21,904 bases of DNA from Polyrhizophydium stewartii (Eukaryota; Chytridiomycota; Chytridiomycetes; Rhizophydiales). Location of the stretch: NCBI GenBank assembly GCA_027604665.1, contig JADGIZ010000163.1:1-21904 (forward strand), read 5' to 3'. The notes below the pieces were generated by a model. The model ran no database searches. It saw only the letters and a list, made by a program, of their open reading frames with translations, and was not told where the DNA came from. Positions 1 to 9,990 of the stretch are shown one piece after another (positions within the stretch are counted from its first letter, which is position 1; every line of letters begins with the position of its first letter). Made by a program: the position numbers and the translations under genes.

Positions 1-120
1 CCCCTCCCCCCCCCTCCCCCGACCGCCCCCCTCGCCGCCTCCGCGGCCCCGCCGCGCGCCCCGGCGCCGCGGCCGCGGCCCCCATTAGACGTCCAGCAGA
101 AGCGTGGGTCAACCAAAGAA
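1..120. other. C-rich low-complexity flank downstream of the dehydrogenase gene
   Basis: The first 80 or so bases are almost entirely C and G, with long C runs interrupted by T. No open frame with protein-like composition and no telomere-type repeat is visible. It lies immediately 3' of the dehydrogenase stop codon, so it would hold that gene's 3' UTR and terminator. It may also reflect a difficult-to-sequence contig edge. Confidence 0.5.
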
Positions 121-1808
121 TCACGAAATGGTTGTGATCTTGGGTCCCTTGGCAGCGTGCTGCTGCTGATGCTGCTGCTGCTCCTGCTGCTCCTCGTAGG
201 CTTGCGAGATCAGCACCTTGAAGCCCCAGTCGAGCATGCGGTCGCTAAAGACCCAGCGCATCCAGCCGGTCATCTTGGCGTCAAAGCCAACAAGGTAGCG
301 CGTGCGCGGGAACTGGGTTGTGAGGGCATGGACAATCGCGCGCGTGGAGTGCTCTGGCGAAAGCATGTTGCCCGACGTCTCGCGGTTGATGGTCTCGACC
401 GACTTGATTAGCGGCCCATACAGCTCCGTCTGCACGGGCGACAGGATTGGCGTTGGAGCACGGCCGCCAGCAGACGGTTGCCGGCGGTGCGACGAGGCAG
501 ACGCCGATGCCGAGGGGTGGCTCCATAGGCGTGTGTCGACCGATCCGGGCTCAATAAGCGAGACGGAGATGCCCCAGTTGTAGACCTCGACACGCAGCGA
601 GTCGGTGGCGGCCTCGAGCGCCTGCATGCCGAGCGAAGCGTCAGCGTGGCTGGTTACGCAGCCCGGAATCGGGCGGCGACAAAGTCAATATCGCACCATC
701 TTGGACGCAGCGTACACGCCGTGCATGGGCGACGCAGTCATGCCCGTGACCGACGAGACATTGATGACGCGGCCCTTGCTCTGGCGCAGCATGGGCAGGA
801 ACGCCTGCACGAGCGCCATGGGGCCGACCGTGTTGGCGTGCAAGACGTTCATAAAGTCCATTGACGTGGCGGCCTCCATCGGCGCGACATAGGGCACGCC
901 GCCGCAGTTGACGATGCCAACGAGCTGACGTGACTCGAGCGGGCCAAACGTGTGCTGCGCGAGGCGGAACTGGATGTCCCTGACAGACTGCTCGATGTGG
1001 GACTGGTTGGTGATGTCGATCACGATCGGGATCAGGTTGGTCTCGGTCTCGGGGGATAGATGCTGCTTGAGGCGATGGCCGTCTGCACGGCGGGGGCAGG
1101 TCAGCGGCAGCAGCGAGGGCAGCATGCGAGTTGCCTGTGGGAGCCGCCCGCAGGAGTCGCCCGTGGGAGCCGCCGGCCACGCCGGCCATGCTCGCTGGCA
1201 CGTGGCTGCAAGCAAGCCTCGACGCACACGAGCACAGCTCCCGGCGGACACGCGGGCCCGCCAGCACGAGCCGCCCGCACGAGCGCCAAACGCACCCGGC
1301 AGCGACCGCACGCCCGCAAAGACGGTGAACCCGCGCTTGGCCAGGGTGACGGCCGCATGGGCGCTGCGTTCCGGCGACCGCGAGCGCGAGGTCAGCGACA
1401 CGACGCAGCTTTTGACCAGGAGGAAGACGGCCTCGGGCAGCGGCCGCGGCGGCGGACGGGGGGCGCGGGGGAGGGGAGGCGGACGCACCCGATCCCTGCG
1501 TCAGCGCCCGTGACGAGCACGCCGCCTTGTTTGTGGACGGGGAAGCGCAGCTCGTAGCCCAGGAGCCGCGAGAACACCCAGGCCTCGACGGCGTCAAAGG
1601 CCGCCTCGAAGGCGTCGACCCAGGACAGGAGGTCCAAGGCCGCCAGGAAGCTCCACAGGGCCGTGAGCACGAGCACGAGGCGCGCGAACAGGAAGCGCTG
1701 CATGCCGGCCAGGAGCGAGGGACCCGCGCGCAGGGCCCGCGTTGGGGGCGTCGTTGTCGTCGCGGCGCCGGCCGCGGCCGGGCCGATTGGCGATGAGGCG
1801 CGGTTCAT
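121..1808 (-). CDS. Membrane-anchored short-chain dehydrogenase/reductase (SDR9C / retinol dehydrogenase-like), 4 exons
   Basis: Exons (minus strand) are 1489-1808, 1296-1363, 697-1082 and 121-621; introns start GTGCGT, GTGCGT and GTGCGA and all end in AG. The model gives 424 aa. Residues about 40-58 form a hydrophobic anchor, followed by the NAD(P)-binding motif TGADAGIG (100-107), a serine in NVSS (S240) and the catalytic YAASK (Y253, K257). The usual NNAG motif appears as NCGG. After the third intron the sequence resumes ALEAATDSLRVEV, the normal helix after YxxxK, which fixes the splice junction. The layout resembles retinol, 11-beta-hydroxysteroid or 3-hydroxybutyrate dehydrogenases, so oxidation/reduction of a lipid-like alcohol at a membrane is likely; the substrate cannot be read. 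The C-terminus carries an unusual Gln/His-rich tail encoded by CTG/CAG-type repeats. Start chosen at the first Met of the in-frame exon giving a plausible pre-anchor segment; an in-frame Met 17 codons upstream (1859) is the alternative. Confidence 0.88.
159..194. repeat. Imperfect CTG/CAG trinucleotide repeat
   Basis: A run of CTG triplets with a few interruptions (gctgctgctgatgctgctgc and following). On the minus strand it is read as CAG and encodes the Gln-rich C-terminal tail of the short-chain dehydrogenase. Such tracts are prone to length variation by replication slippage. Confidence 0.85.
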
Positions 1809-2215
1809 GGTGGTGTCGAGCGACAAGCTGGGGGAAGGTCTTGAGAGAGCCGCGAGCACAGCCTGGGACGACCCCCAAGAACTCGCGCGGCGTACTCACA
1901 CAGGCCGGAAAGACCGTGACATACGGGTCCTCTGGCGGGTTGCCCAGCCATGTGCCCGATGGGCATCTGGCGCCGTGGCACCCAGGAGGCAGGGCCGCCG
2001 ACGGGCAGATTGAGCCGACACAAGAGCTTGAGGGAATGAAAACAGCAAATGAGCATCATTCATTGATCCAAACAGCATCCGAGCAACGCTCCGTGGGCAG
2101 GCATGCTCGTGGGAGCGTACAAGAATCGCAGCAGGTAAGGAGCAAGACAGGAGAGCTGGAACTCGGCGATGCTGCCAACACAGATTGATGACCCGCAACT
2201 GGGTACATGGCAAAG
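1809..2215. other. Intergenic spacer between velvet gene A (3' end) and the dehydrogenase (5' end)
   Basis: About 400 bp separating two genes that both read on the minus strand. It must contain the 3' UTR of the velvet gene and the promoter of the dehydrogenase. I see no convincing TATA box, no RNA gene and no protein-like open frame; the frames that cross it have shadow-like composition. Confidence 0.5.
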
Positions 2216-4728
2216 CTACGCTAGCGGCTTGTCCGAGAACGAGCTGCTCTGATAGGACAGCATGGCATCCTGCGCCTCTGATCCTGCCGCCGACGGGGTA
2301 ATCTCAGTAAGTACTTTCGACTCGGCTGTTGCCATGCTCGCCGTCCTGCGCCGCTGCGGGATCTTGACGCCCTGCAATGCAAAGTGTTTCGAGAGGCGTG
2401 TTGTCTCTGTATCAATCGCATGGGGTCAGTGCCACCATTACAATCGCCGTGTCGTCAGTGCGCCTTGCAATCAACAGACTCAAAGGCACACCTTGGTATC
2501 CTTGCCAATCTCGCGGCAGCTGGCTCACAAACGGCCCCGTCACAACCTCGGCCACAAAAGTGCTTTTGGGTTGCTCGGAATCAGCGCCTGGCAGTCCACT
2601 CGAGCCTGCGAGTGACCTGCTCGAGCCCCAAGAGTGCGTCAGCCTCCCACGCGCAGCAACGCGGCCAGACAGCCCAAGACGCTGACTCATCGGCCGCAGC
2701 AGCCGCGGCAAGAGAGTCACGCCAGAAGCACAACGCACCCGACCGCAACGCTCGACACGACGATCTTGACTGCAAAGGTGCCGTGGACACGGACGCCCAT
2801 GTCTGGGAAGCAAAAGAAGACGCCCCTGACGCCCTGCTCGTCCTTGACCAGATCGGCCTGCGTTACAAAGGGCCCACAGAGCGAGAACTCGGCTGTGTTG
2901 GGCCGCGCATCAAAGAGAAGCCGGTTGGTGATATCAATGAGCCGTCTGGGGCGAGCCAGCGAGAGCGCATCTGCTGCCTGGACGAGGTGCGAGGCATCGG
3001 AGAGTCGCGGGCCGTTCATGTCTGCAGGACGCTGGCTCGGCGGTCCCAGAGCGTCGGCTGCGGTGGCTGCGGTGGTGCGCGGCGTTTCTGGCACTGCGGA
3101 GCTCGAGTGCGGCTTCTCGTCCGTCGGCTCCGCGGGCCTGGCGGGCGTCAGCGCCGGCGGGGCCGCCGAGACTGGCGGCGAAACGGGGGATTCTGAGCCC
3201 GCGACAGTCGGATCGTCTCCAAGAGACCGTGGCGGTCGTGGCGACTGCACGCCCACGGCCCCGCCTGCGGTGGTGTCGGCAGCCGCCACAGGCTGAGGGC
3301 TTTCGCACGCAAGCGCCTGCGCATGGGCGGCTGAGGGCGGCCATGCTTGCATGGTCGCCGCCGCTGTGGCAGGCGGCATAGGCGGCGCCGCACGGCGGGC
3401 TTGTGAATCACTTGGTGATTTCCGAATCCGCGGAAGCTGGCTCACCACCCCAGCGCCAACAGACCCGCTGGCGAGCGTCCCCTGTGCGTCAGCGGCAGCG
3501 ATCTGCGCCGGTCCGGCCGCGGCGAGCTGCGGGCCAGCAGACAGCGGCGAGTGCTGCGTCAGTGGCTGCGCCGACGTGATCAGAGCCGGCCCGCCGTCCG
3601 CGCGGTCGTCGATCGAGGCGTCAAAAGCGACACCAGACCGCCTGACGCCGCTGTAACTGAGGTTGCCATCGGGCGAGCACAGGTATGCGTGGGCCACGAG
3701 CGACGGGATGTTGACAATGGCCTCGGCACTGCATGGGCGCACCAGCGTGAATATTTTGGGAATATACTGGTTAGCAGTCTGAATTGATACAGGCGCTTCG
3801 CTGGATGCGGTCGATGGGGGGAAAGGCCGTCTCGAAGGCGACACTGCGGGTGATTGTCGCGTCGGCGCTCTGGCGACGCGAAGTGATTTCAGCGACGCGT
3901 GGGGCGGGCGGGTGCCTGCGGGCAGCTGCGCGGCCGGCGGCTGAGGGCAGCACACGGGCCGCCATCTACCCATCCGGCGCGTGGATCTCCAGCAGCGGTC
4001 CACTGCGGGTGCCAAGGCGTGGGTCTCCGGGTCCGTGACCCGAGAGCTCGGCGTCGGCGGCGGGCATGCTCCACGATCCCACACGGGACAGCGAGCCGAA
4101 AGTGCGGCGGCACGGCACCGACAGTCCCGCGCGAACATGGGCGGTCCCGCAGACAGACAGGCGCCGCCAAGCTCGGTGGTCTGCCGTCTCGGCGGCGCAG
4201 GCCCGTGCGCAGGCTGCCGCCAGTGTGGGAGCCGCTCTGGGTGTGGTGCGGGGCACAATCACTGGCGGGTCATGCCTCAAGGCGAGGCGGCCCACGAGCG
4301 GCTGCAGCGGCCGGGCGGCCGGGCGGGCTTGCGCCGCCGCACCCGCAGCAGCGCTTCCCCGGTGCGTATGGCCACGCGCGGTCGGGACGGGTCGCGGGCA
4401 GAGAGGCCGGTCCAAGGGTGGGGGCAAGGGCGTCGTGGGCATGTGGCCTGCTTCGAGACGCTCACCGAGGGTCGAGCCGGCCGTCGGGCAGGATACGCAG
4501 CAGCTGAGCAATGATACATGGCTCGATGGGGTAGTTTGTGAAGCGGTCGTGGGTGACGCCCGAGCACCGGGCCACGGCCGGTTGCTGGACAACGGCGAGC
4601 TTGTAGTGGTGGGCAGGCACGGGCTGCGGCGGCGCCGAGCCCGCGTAGGCGGCGGACGCATAGACGAGCGGCAGCGGCGCGCCGGCCAGCGGGTGGAGCG
4701 GATGAAGCTGCCGTTGGCGGGAATGCAT
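2216..4728 (-). CDS. Velvet-domain transcriptional regulator A (VelB-like split domain), 4 exons
   Basis: Exons (minus) are 4466-4728, 2739-3728, 2492-2616 and 2216-2406; total 522 aa. The first half of the velvet domain starts at HHYKLAVVQQP (40-50) and runs through YPIEPCIIAQLL and LVAHAYLCSPDGN. A proline/alanine/serine-rich, probably disordered insert of roughly 235 residues follows. The domain resumes about 369 with TQADLVKDEQGVRGVFFCFP, continues as VTGPFVSQLPRDWQGYQ and closes with LSKHFALQGVKIPQRR. That insert position is the organisation known for Aspergillus VelB. Velvet proteins are fungal nuclear factors that homo- or heterodimerise, bind DNA and link development, sporulation and secondary metabolism. 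Intron phases (2, 2, 1) match those of velvet gene B next door, indicating tandem duplication. Intron 1 is unusually long (3729-4465). Start chosen at the ATG at 4728 that opens the exon; an upstream exon cannot be excluded. Confidence 0.85.
3729..4465 (-). other. Unusually long first intron of velvet gene A
   Basis: 737 bp between donor GTGAGC and an acceptor at TGCAG, with a CTAAC branch-point-like sequence (3769-3773, read on the minus strand) about 40 bp before the acceptor. The equivalent intron of velvet gene B is only 138 bp and has the same phase. The interior is GC-rich and open in several frames, but none gives recognisable protein. It could hide a small exon, a regulatory element or an expanded low-complexity stretch. 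Confidence 0.6.
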
Positions 4729-6227
4729 TTCGAGCGCCGCCGCTGTCGGAGGCACAATAGCCGGTCCTGCAGACGACCGCAGGCCCAGTCGTCGTGGCGG
4801 GCGAAAGAGATTTTTATTCAAATGTGCGGCGGAAGCCGCCGGTGTTGTCACCCGATGCGCGAGGCGGCGTTGGCGCGTGGCGTCGCCCCCGCCAGCACGG
4901 CCAACCTCTGCCTGGGAGGCGGCCCGGGAAAGGTGCGGGCTGGGGACGACGTGGGAAGGGACGGGGTGGGGGCCGACCGATTGCGGTGGGAGGAGGGCGG
5001 CAACACGCGCTGTGATGGTGCAGAGTCCGGCGGCCCAGCAACGCCCCTGCTCATCCCTGCATGATTGAATGACCCGAGCACGAGCAAAGCAGGCAAACCC
5101 GGGCGAAACCGTGCGAGGGGTCAGCGGCGCCGAGCGGGGAGGGGCCGTCGTTGGGTGCCGGGTGCATCTGTCCGGCGCAGTTCCACGGTGTTCGTTGGTG
5201 TTCCATGTGCGTTCGACGAGATTCGATGTCACGAGAGGCTCGGCGCCATCACCTGAAAAGGCCATGGAATCGGTCAGCAAGCGCGTGGCTGGACATCCAG
5301 CCACGGGCGGCCGGCCGTGCCAGCGCTGCCTACCAGGCCCGCGCTTCAGCCGGCACTGCCAGGCCTCATTCGCTGCTTGCGAGCTGTAGGGGAACCGCTC
5401 GGTCTCGTGCTGCGCTCGTGGACCCTGAGAGGCTGCTCGAGGCGCGATGCAGCCAGGCAACCTACGAAACTGCCAGCGGCGAGCCGAGGGATACCCCCCG
5501 CACCGGCGGCAGGCAGGCGCTGCCGTGGACACCCGCACCAGCCTGGGGCCTCGTTGGAGCTTGCTAGCACTCCAACTCCCGCTGGAGCCGCGTCGACACG
5601 AGCGGCAGCCGAGCTCGACGGCCGATCTCCTCAGAGGCGGCAGGAGGCAATGCGGCCATGCGTCGCCGTGCCTCACTCTGACGCAGCGTGAGGAGACAAT
5701 GCCCTGGTACGGTTGTGGCCGGGCGGCCTCGTTGTCGTGGCGGTGCTCGAGGTGGTGCTGCGCGGCTCGAGGCGGGTCGGCGGTACGATGGAAGCCGCGG
5801 GAAACTTGGTTTCCAAGACGCTCGCCGCCATCAGTGGCCCAGTCAGTCGCATGACGGGCGTGGCCCGCTCAATGCCGCGACAGCAGCGAGGCGGCTGGTG
5901 ACCGCGGCGCACCTGACGCATCCTCAGCGTAAGCCCGCGGGCGGACGCATTGCTGACGCAGTAGTCTGCGTCATGGAGTGCGACTCAGCTCGCAGCCGCA
6001 AGCAGGGGGCGTCAACAACGATGCGCCTCGCACACTTGGATGGAGGCTTCGTCGCACTGGACCGCGAGCAGCAACGGCGCGAGTGGACAGCCGCGTTAGA
6101 ATGACGCTGCACCTGGCGCCATGGGCGCAACCAGCGGCGGCTCAGTTCAAAGTCGCACATGACGCTCCACACAACGAGGACGACTCGAGAGGCTTGCTGA
6201 ACGACGGGAGACAAAGTCGCAGCACTA
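4729..6227. other. Intergenic region between velvet genes A and B
   Basis: About 1.5 kb between the start of velvet A and the stop of velvet B. Long open frames exist on both strands, but their composition (Arg, Pro, Ala, Gly) is what GC-rich noncoding DNA gives, and none matches a family I know. A 62-codon plus-strand frame at 5713-5901 has slightly more protein-like composition but no support. The region should contain the velvet A promoter and 5' UTR, and the velvet B 3' UTR. Confidence 0.5.
4810..4820 (-). promoter_or_regulatory. TATA-like element upstream of velvet gene A
   Basis: Read on the minus strand this is TGAATAAAAAT, an isolated AT-rich island in strongly GC-rich sequence, about 80-90 bp before the chosen velvet A start codon. 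Position and composition suit a core promoter element. There is no expression evidence. Confidence 0.35.
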
Positions 6228-7735
6228 TTAATTCGCAGAAAACTTGACCATGGTGTATCGTGTGCGCACCTTGCGCCGGAGCGGCATCCGCACGCCTTGC
6301 TCAACAAGACTCCTTACAAGCTCGCTTGAATCTGCACCGAAACAGCGAGAGCGTCATGCGCGAGCATCAGCGGTCGAACACTCAGCGCTCTGCAACGCTC
6401 CCGGAGATCCAGGACGAACCGCGGTATCCGCCCCAGTCGCGTGGGCTTGTGCTCTTGAACGGCGTCGTCGTGACCGATGCCAGTTCGACCGCCTTGCCGT
6501 CGTCGCGGGTCATGCTGAAAGTCGCCAAACAGGCACAAAAGGCGTCAGCTGCGGCAAGTTCACCGAACTGGACAGACACACAAATGAAAGCTGCACCTCA
6601 GGTCGCTGACGGCGATGCGCAAGCGATAGGAACCCTCGATTGCAATAGAGATTTCGGGGAAGCAGAAGAAGGCGCCTCTGTTTCCGTCGAGGTCGCTGGC
6701 AATGCTGCACGGCGAAACAAGCGTCCCATAGATTGGGGGCACAAGCTGTTGCTGCTGCGCGTGGCTCGAGCTTGGCGCTTCGGTCGTAGCGGAGTCTCTC
6801 GGTTGATGTCGAGCGTCGCCTTGGCGGTTCTGCCGACTGATGGGTTGGGTGGGGTGTACCGTACTCAGGCGCCACACTTTCCGAGACCCTGACGTCTCTT
6901 GCTCGGCGAGGCCATCGTGAGAAGCGAGCTGTGACCAAAAGTCCGAATGCGTAGGTGTGAGTTGATGAGCGAGCAGAGACGCATCGGCTGGTGCGCATTC
7001 TAGAAGTGCAGCATCGGAAGACGGCGTCCAGGCACCAGAGCTCACGGGCGTTTGAAGAGCCGTTGAATCGGCGATTCGAAGCGATGGCGCCAATGAGGTA
7101 GCGCAAGTCGCGTCAGCAGACGAAGCGCCTGATGCGCGAGTAGACATGTCTTGAGCCTGGCGCGGTTTATGCGCAGCAGCTTGGGATGAGCGTGGTCCGA
7201 CGGGAATCTTGGAGTCGAGAAGGTGAATATTGTCGTTTTTGGCAGGGCCGCTATCTTTGGGGGCCGTAATGTGCGCTTGTGTGTACAGCCCGACATGCAG
7301 CGGACTGGAGCTGGCCCAGCTCTCCATCTGCGAGCGGGGAACCGCGACAAGAGGGAGATCGCGGGATCCGTCGGCCGAGCATAGATAGGCGTGCGCGACC
7401 AAGGTCCCCAGAGACCCAAGAGCAGAGAGGCTGCGTATCCCAGCAATATGATTGTGTCAGAACCTGGCTCTGCACGTCGACCATCGTCTGCATGTGGCTT
7501 CGCTTGTGGGAACCGGAAAGTGCCCTCCGCGGGCAAGCGACTGTTGCGAGTTCATGGCAGACACTCACTTTGTGGTCGTGGATCCGTCTGAGAGTTGAAC
7601 GGCGAGCTGCACAATGACGCACGGATCTATTGCCCAGGCGCTTGAGTGCGTGCCCGAGCCAAAGCCGGAGCAGCTCGCTGCCCGTGGCTGCTGACGCACG
7701 ATGAGTTGGTATCGCGGCCGTCGCGATCGATGCAT
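6228..7735 (-). CDS. Velvet-domain transcriptional regulator B (VelB-like split domain), 4 exons
   Basis: Exons (minus) are 7569-7735, 6597-7430, 6420-6514 and 6228-6331; total 399 aa. The velvet domain begins almost at the N-terminus (PRYQLIVRQQP, residues 7-17), continues through AIDPCVIVQLAVQLSDG and TLVAHAYLCSADGS, and is interrupted by a Ser/Ala-rich insert. It resumes at about 290 with YGTLVSPCSIASDLDGNRGA and FFCFPEISIAIEGSYRLRIA, then VTTTPFKSTSPRDWGGYR and SSELVRSLVEQGVRMPLRRK. All three intron positions and phases (2, 2, 1) match velvet A. Intron lengths are 138, 82 and 88 bp. The third donor, GTTCGT, is weak but is the only one that joins the two domain pieces in phase. The first in-frame ATG (7735) was taken as start. 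Nuclear dimeric DNA-binding role is inferred from the family; partner choice (self, velvet A or others) is unknown. Confidence 0.85.
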
Positions 7736-8409
7736 ATCAGGAGCGGCGACGGTGGCGGTCAGCGCTGTTGACGTTTGAAGGAGAGGGTGTAAATAAAGTC
7801 GACGCCGTTGCAATACGCATCAGTTCACCAACGCCGGGTGGTCCAGCGCGGCGATCGGACAAGCCGCACCGATCGCGAGCGAGAGCAATGCGACGTTGCG
7901 CCAAGCCAAATCGGTACACCAAGGGTGCAAGCCAATGCGTGTGTGCGACGGAAGAGGGGACGTGCGTCAGCGGCCGATGTGCGGAAACGTGTGCAGAGCG
8001 TGGGCATGGGATGGACGGAGCGTCCTATGCGGGCCATTGCGCGAGGCACCCAAGCCTAAGCCGCCTCGTGCGAGCGACTGGCGTTGGGCCACAACGCAGT
8101 CGGGTGCCTGCATAGCCGTCGCGCGCACCTGGCGGCGCGGGCAGTCGGGTGACCCCGGCGAGACAGGAACGGGGCCGCGAGGCGGTTTGCGGATCAATCA
8201 GGCCGTACAGGTGGGAGCCCATCGGCCCCTCGCACACTGCAAACACCGGTTCGTGGCGTGGGGGTTGTGCAGCGAGGTATGGGGCAGGAGGCAGCACATG
8301 CGTGCATGAACAGCCGCAGCAGCGACCTCTGGGCGGGCGCCGGCGAAGGCAAGAGAGCGCTGCCGCGACTCGACCACACTCGGCGGCCAGCTGGCGCGTG
8401 CGACCGGCG

Positions 8410-8456
8410 ACGGTGAGACGTCGAAGCCGACGCCGACGTCGACGCCGTCGCCGGCG
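8410..8456. repeat. Degenerate GACGCC/GTCGCC hexamer repeat
   Basis: Several imperfect copies of a C/G-rich hexamer follow each other (gccgacgccgacgtcgacgc and onward). It falls in the gene-poor stretch and appears to be simple-sequence expansion. Confidence 0.5.
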
Positions 8457-9170
8457 CTGGCAAGCACAGCGGCAGCAGGCGGGTCGGCCCTGAGGCTGGA
8501 CAGACACAGAGGCGCCGCGCACGTGCGAGGTGCAAGCAGGTCGCAGACACGCGGATCCTGGGGGCCAGCGCAGCCGAGTCGCTCACCGGCAGCGGGATCA
8601 CAGGCATATTCCATGGCGAGACCAGTTGGGTGGAAGTCGGCGCTGTGTTGGAGCTCGAAAGGGTTGAGCAACGCACGGCCTTGCGCAGGTGCGTGAGACA
8701 GTTTGCTTATCTGAGAGTCGGGAGGCTGCCAGGCTGCGACGGATAACCGGTACGAGAGTGCAGGCGGCGGGGCCGGTGGATACGGGTCGGGAAAAGAGTG
8801 ATACTCCCACGGCAGGCAGGTTGTGTTGGCGTGGTAAGCGAACGAAGGAAAGCCTGCAGCCGCAGCGTCTGGAAGTGCGGAGCGGAAGACCGCGGAGTTG
8901 CCGAGCGGCGAGCTGTTTTCCTGCCGAGACGGAAGGAATATCAGCGGCGGCGGCGCTGTTGGGTCTGCAGGGCGAGCGGGGCGGGAGGTGTTTCTGCGAA
9001 GGCGCGTGTGGGCGGCGGGCGGCCCGGCCCCTCCCCAGTGCGGCGCGCGGGCACGCACTGCGCGGCGGCGGCTGCGCGACGGCGGCGGCTCCGAGGCCGA
9101 GGTGCGGGGCGGCTCCGCGGCGGGCGTGTGCTGGGGTCGGGCGGCGCGCGGCGGGTGGCGGTGAGGGCGG

Positions 9171-9181
9171 AGGCTTTTATG
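9171..9181 (-). promoter_or_regulatory. TATA-like element in gene-poor stretch
   Basis: Read on the minus strand this is CATAAAAGCCT, an isolated AT-rich match to a TATA box in very GC-rich surroundings. It would drive minus-strand transcription toward velvet B, whose start codon is about 1.4 kb away. No gene is confirmed immediately downstream. Confidence 0.25.
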
Positions 9182-9797
9182 TGCCCATTCTTCCGCCTCT
9201 GCATGGCTTGGCAGGCTGGGCCCAGACCGCCCTGTCACCGCCGCCCCTGTCGCCGCCGCCACAACAGCGGCTGGCGGGTGCTTCGGCGGGCCGGGCGCCA
9301 TCAGGGCGGCTGCCCGTCGCCGCACAACCCCCTGCCCGCCCGGCCACCGCCCGCGCGCGCGCCGGTCCCGCCGCCCCGGGCCCGTGCCGCGTCAGCGGCG
9401 CCGCCAGGACTGCGCTGCGGCGCCAGACATGCCCGCCGGACTCCTGTAAGTGAATTTGACTGCTGACGCCAGCCCGTCGCATCGTGACTCATCAGTCGTC
9501 AGCACTGCGCGTTGATCACGTCACCGTGAGTGCGATGCATTCCCGATCGGCAGCGCCAATCCGAGGTGGGCGGTGCAGGCGACCAATGGCGCCACGCGAC
9601 CAACGGCCCTCAAGCAAGCGCTCTCCTTTGAACCCCACTTCATTCGGCTGCATCGCCAGCGCCTCACAGTCGGCGCCTCAACAGCACCAAAAGCCGGACC
9701 TGCGAGGCAGCTGGATCCAGTGACGCCTTGCCTGATGCCGGGCCACGCAGCCGCGGCGCCGCTCTTCGGTGAGCTTGGCCGGCGACGCTCGCAGACC

Positions 9798-9956
9798 TCA
9801 CCGCCGGCGGCCGCCGCGCTTGCGGACAACCGTCTCGAACCCGTCCGCATCGACAAGCGGCTCCGCTGGCTCCGGCGCCACAACCTCGTTGTCAACGTCC
9901 ATGCCGTCGTCCGCGTCGCGGCCCATGTCCCGGCCGGCGTCGCCGTCCCCGCCATC

Positions 9957-9990
<34 letters not shown>

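Larger units (their letters stand above)
7736..9797. other. About 2 kb without a confident gene, upstream of velvet B and downstream of TSR2
   Basis: Both strands carry long open frames. The longest (minus, 8198-9325, 375 codons) includes a stretch around 8600-8900 with more balanced composition (for example LPWEYHSFPDPYPP), but I recognise no domain and see no convincing splice partners. An AT-rich TATA-like element sits at 9171-9181, oriented to the minus strand, so a long 5' UTR or unrecognised first exon of velvet B is possible. A degenerate GACGCC-type repeat lies at about 8410-8456. The end near 9797 should hold the TSR2 3' UTR. Confidence 0.45.

Noticed and set aside
1..80. C-rich start as a telomere or centromere repeat
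   Set aside because: There is no repeating unit such as CCCTAA; it is irregular C runs and simple low complexity.
1137..1174. Two copies of GTGGGAGCCGCC (1137-1148 and 1163-1174) as a mobile-element or regulatory repeat
   Set aside because: They lie within an intron of the dehydrogenase, are only 12 bp long and have no terminal inverted repeats or further copies nearby.
2717..4258. 513-codon minus-strand open frame as one uninterrupted gene
   Set aside because: It is velvet A exon 2 (2739-3728) plus read-through into long intron 1 and past the next donor. Splicing gives an intact velvet domain; the frame alone lacks both ends of it.
4462..5676. 404-codon minus-strand open frame
   Set aside because: Only its last part (from the ATG at 4728) is velvet A exon 1. 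The upstream portion has the Arg/Pro/Ala-rich composition of noncoding GC-rich DNA and no family motif.
8689..9466. Overlapping plus-strand open frames of 222-254 codons
   Set aside because: Both are extreme in Arg, Gly and Ala, have no recognisable motif and overlap other long frames, as expected for stop-poor GC-rich sequence.
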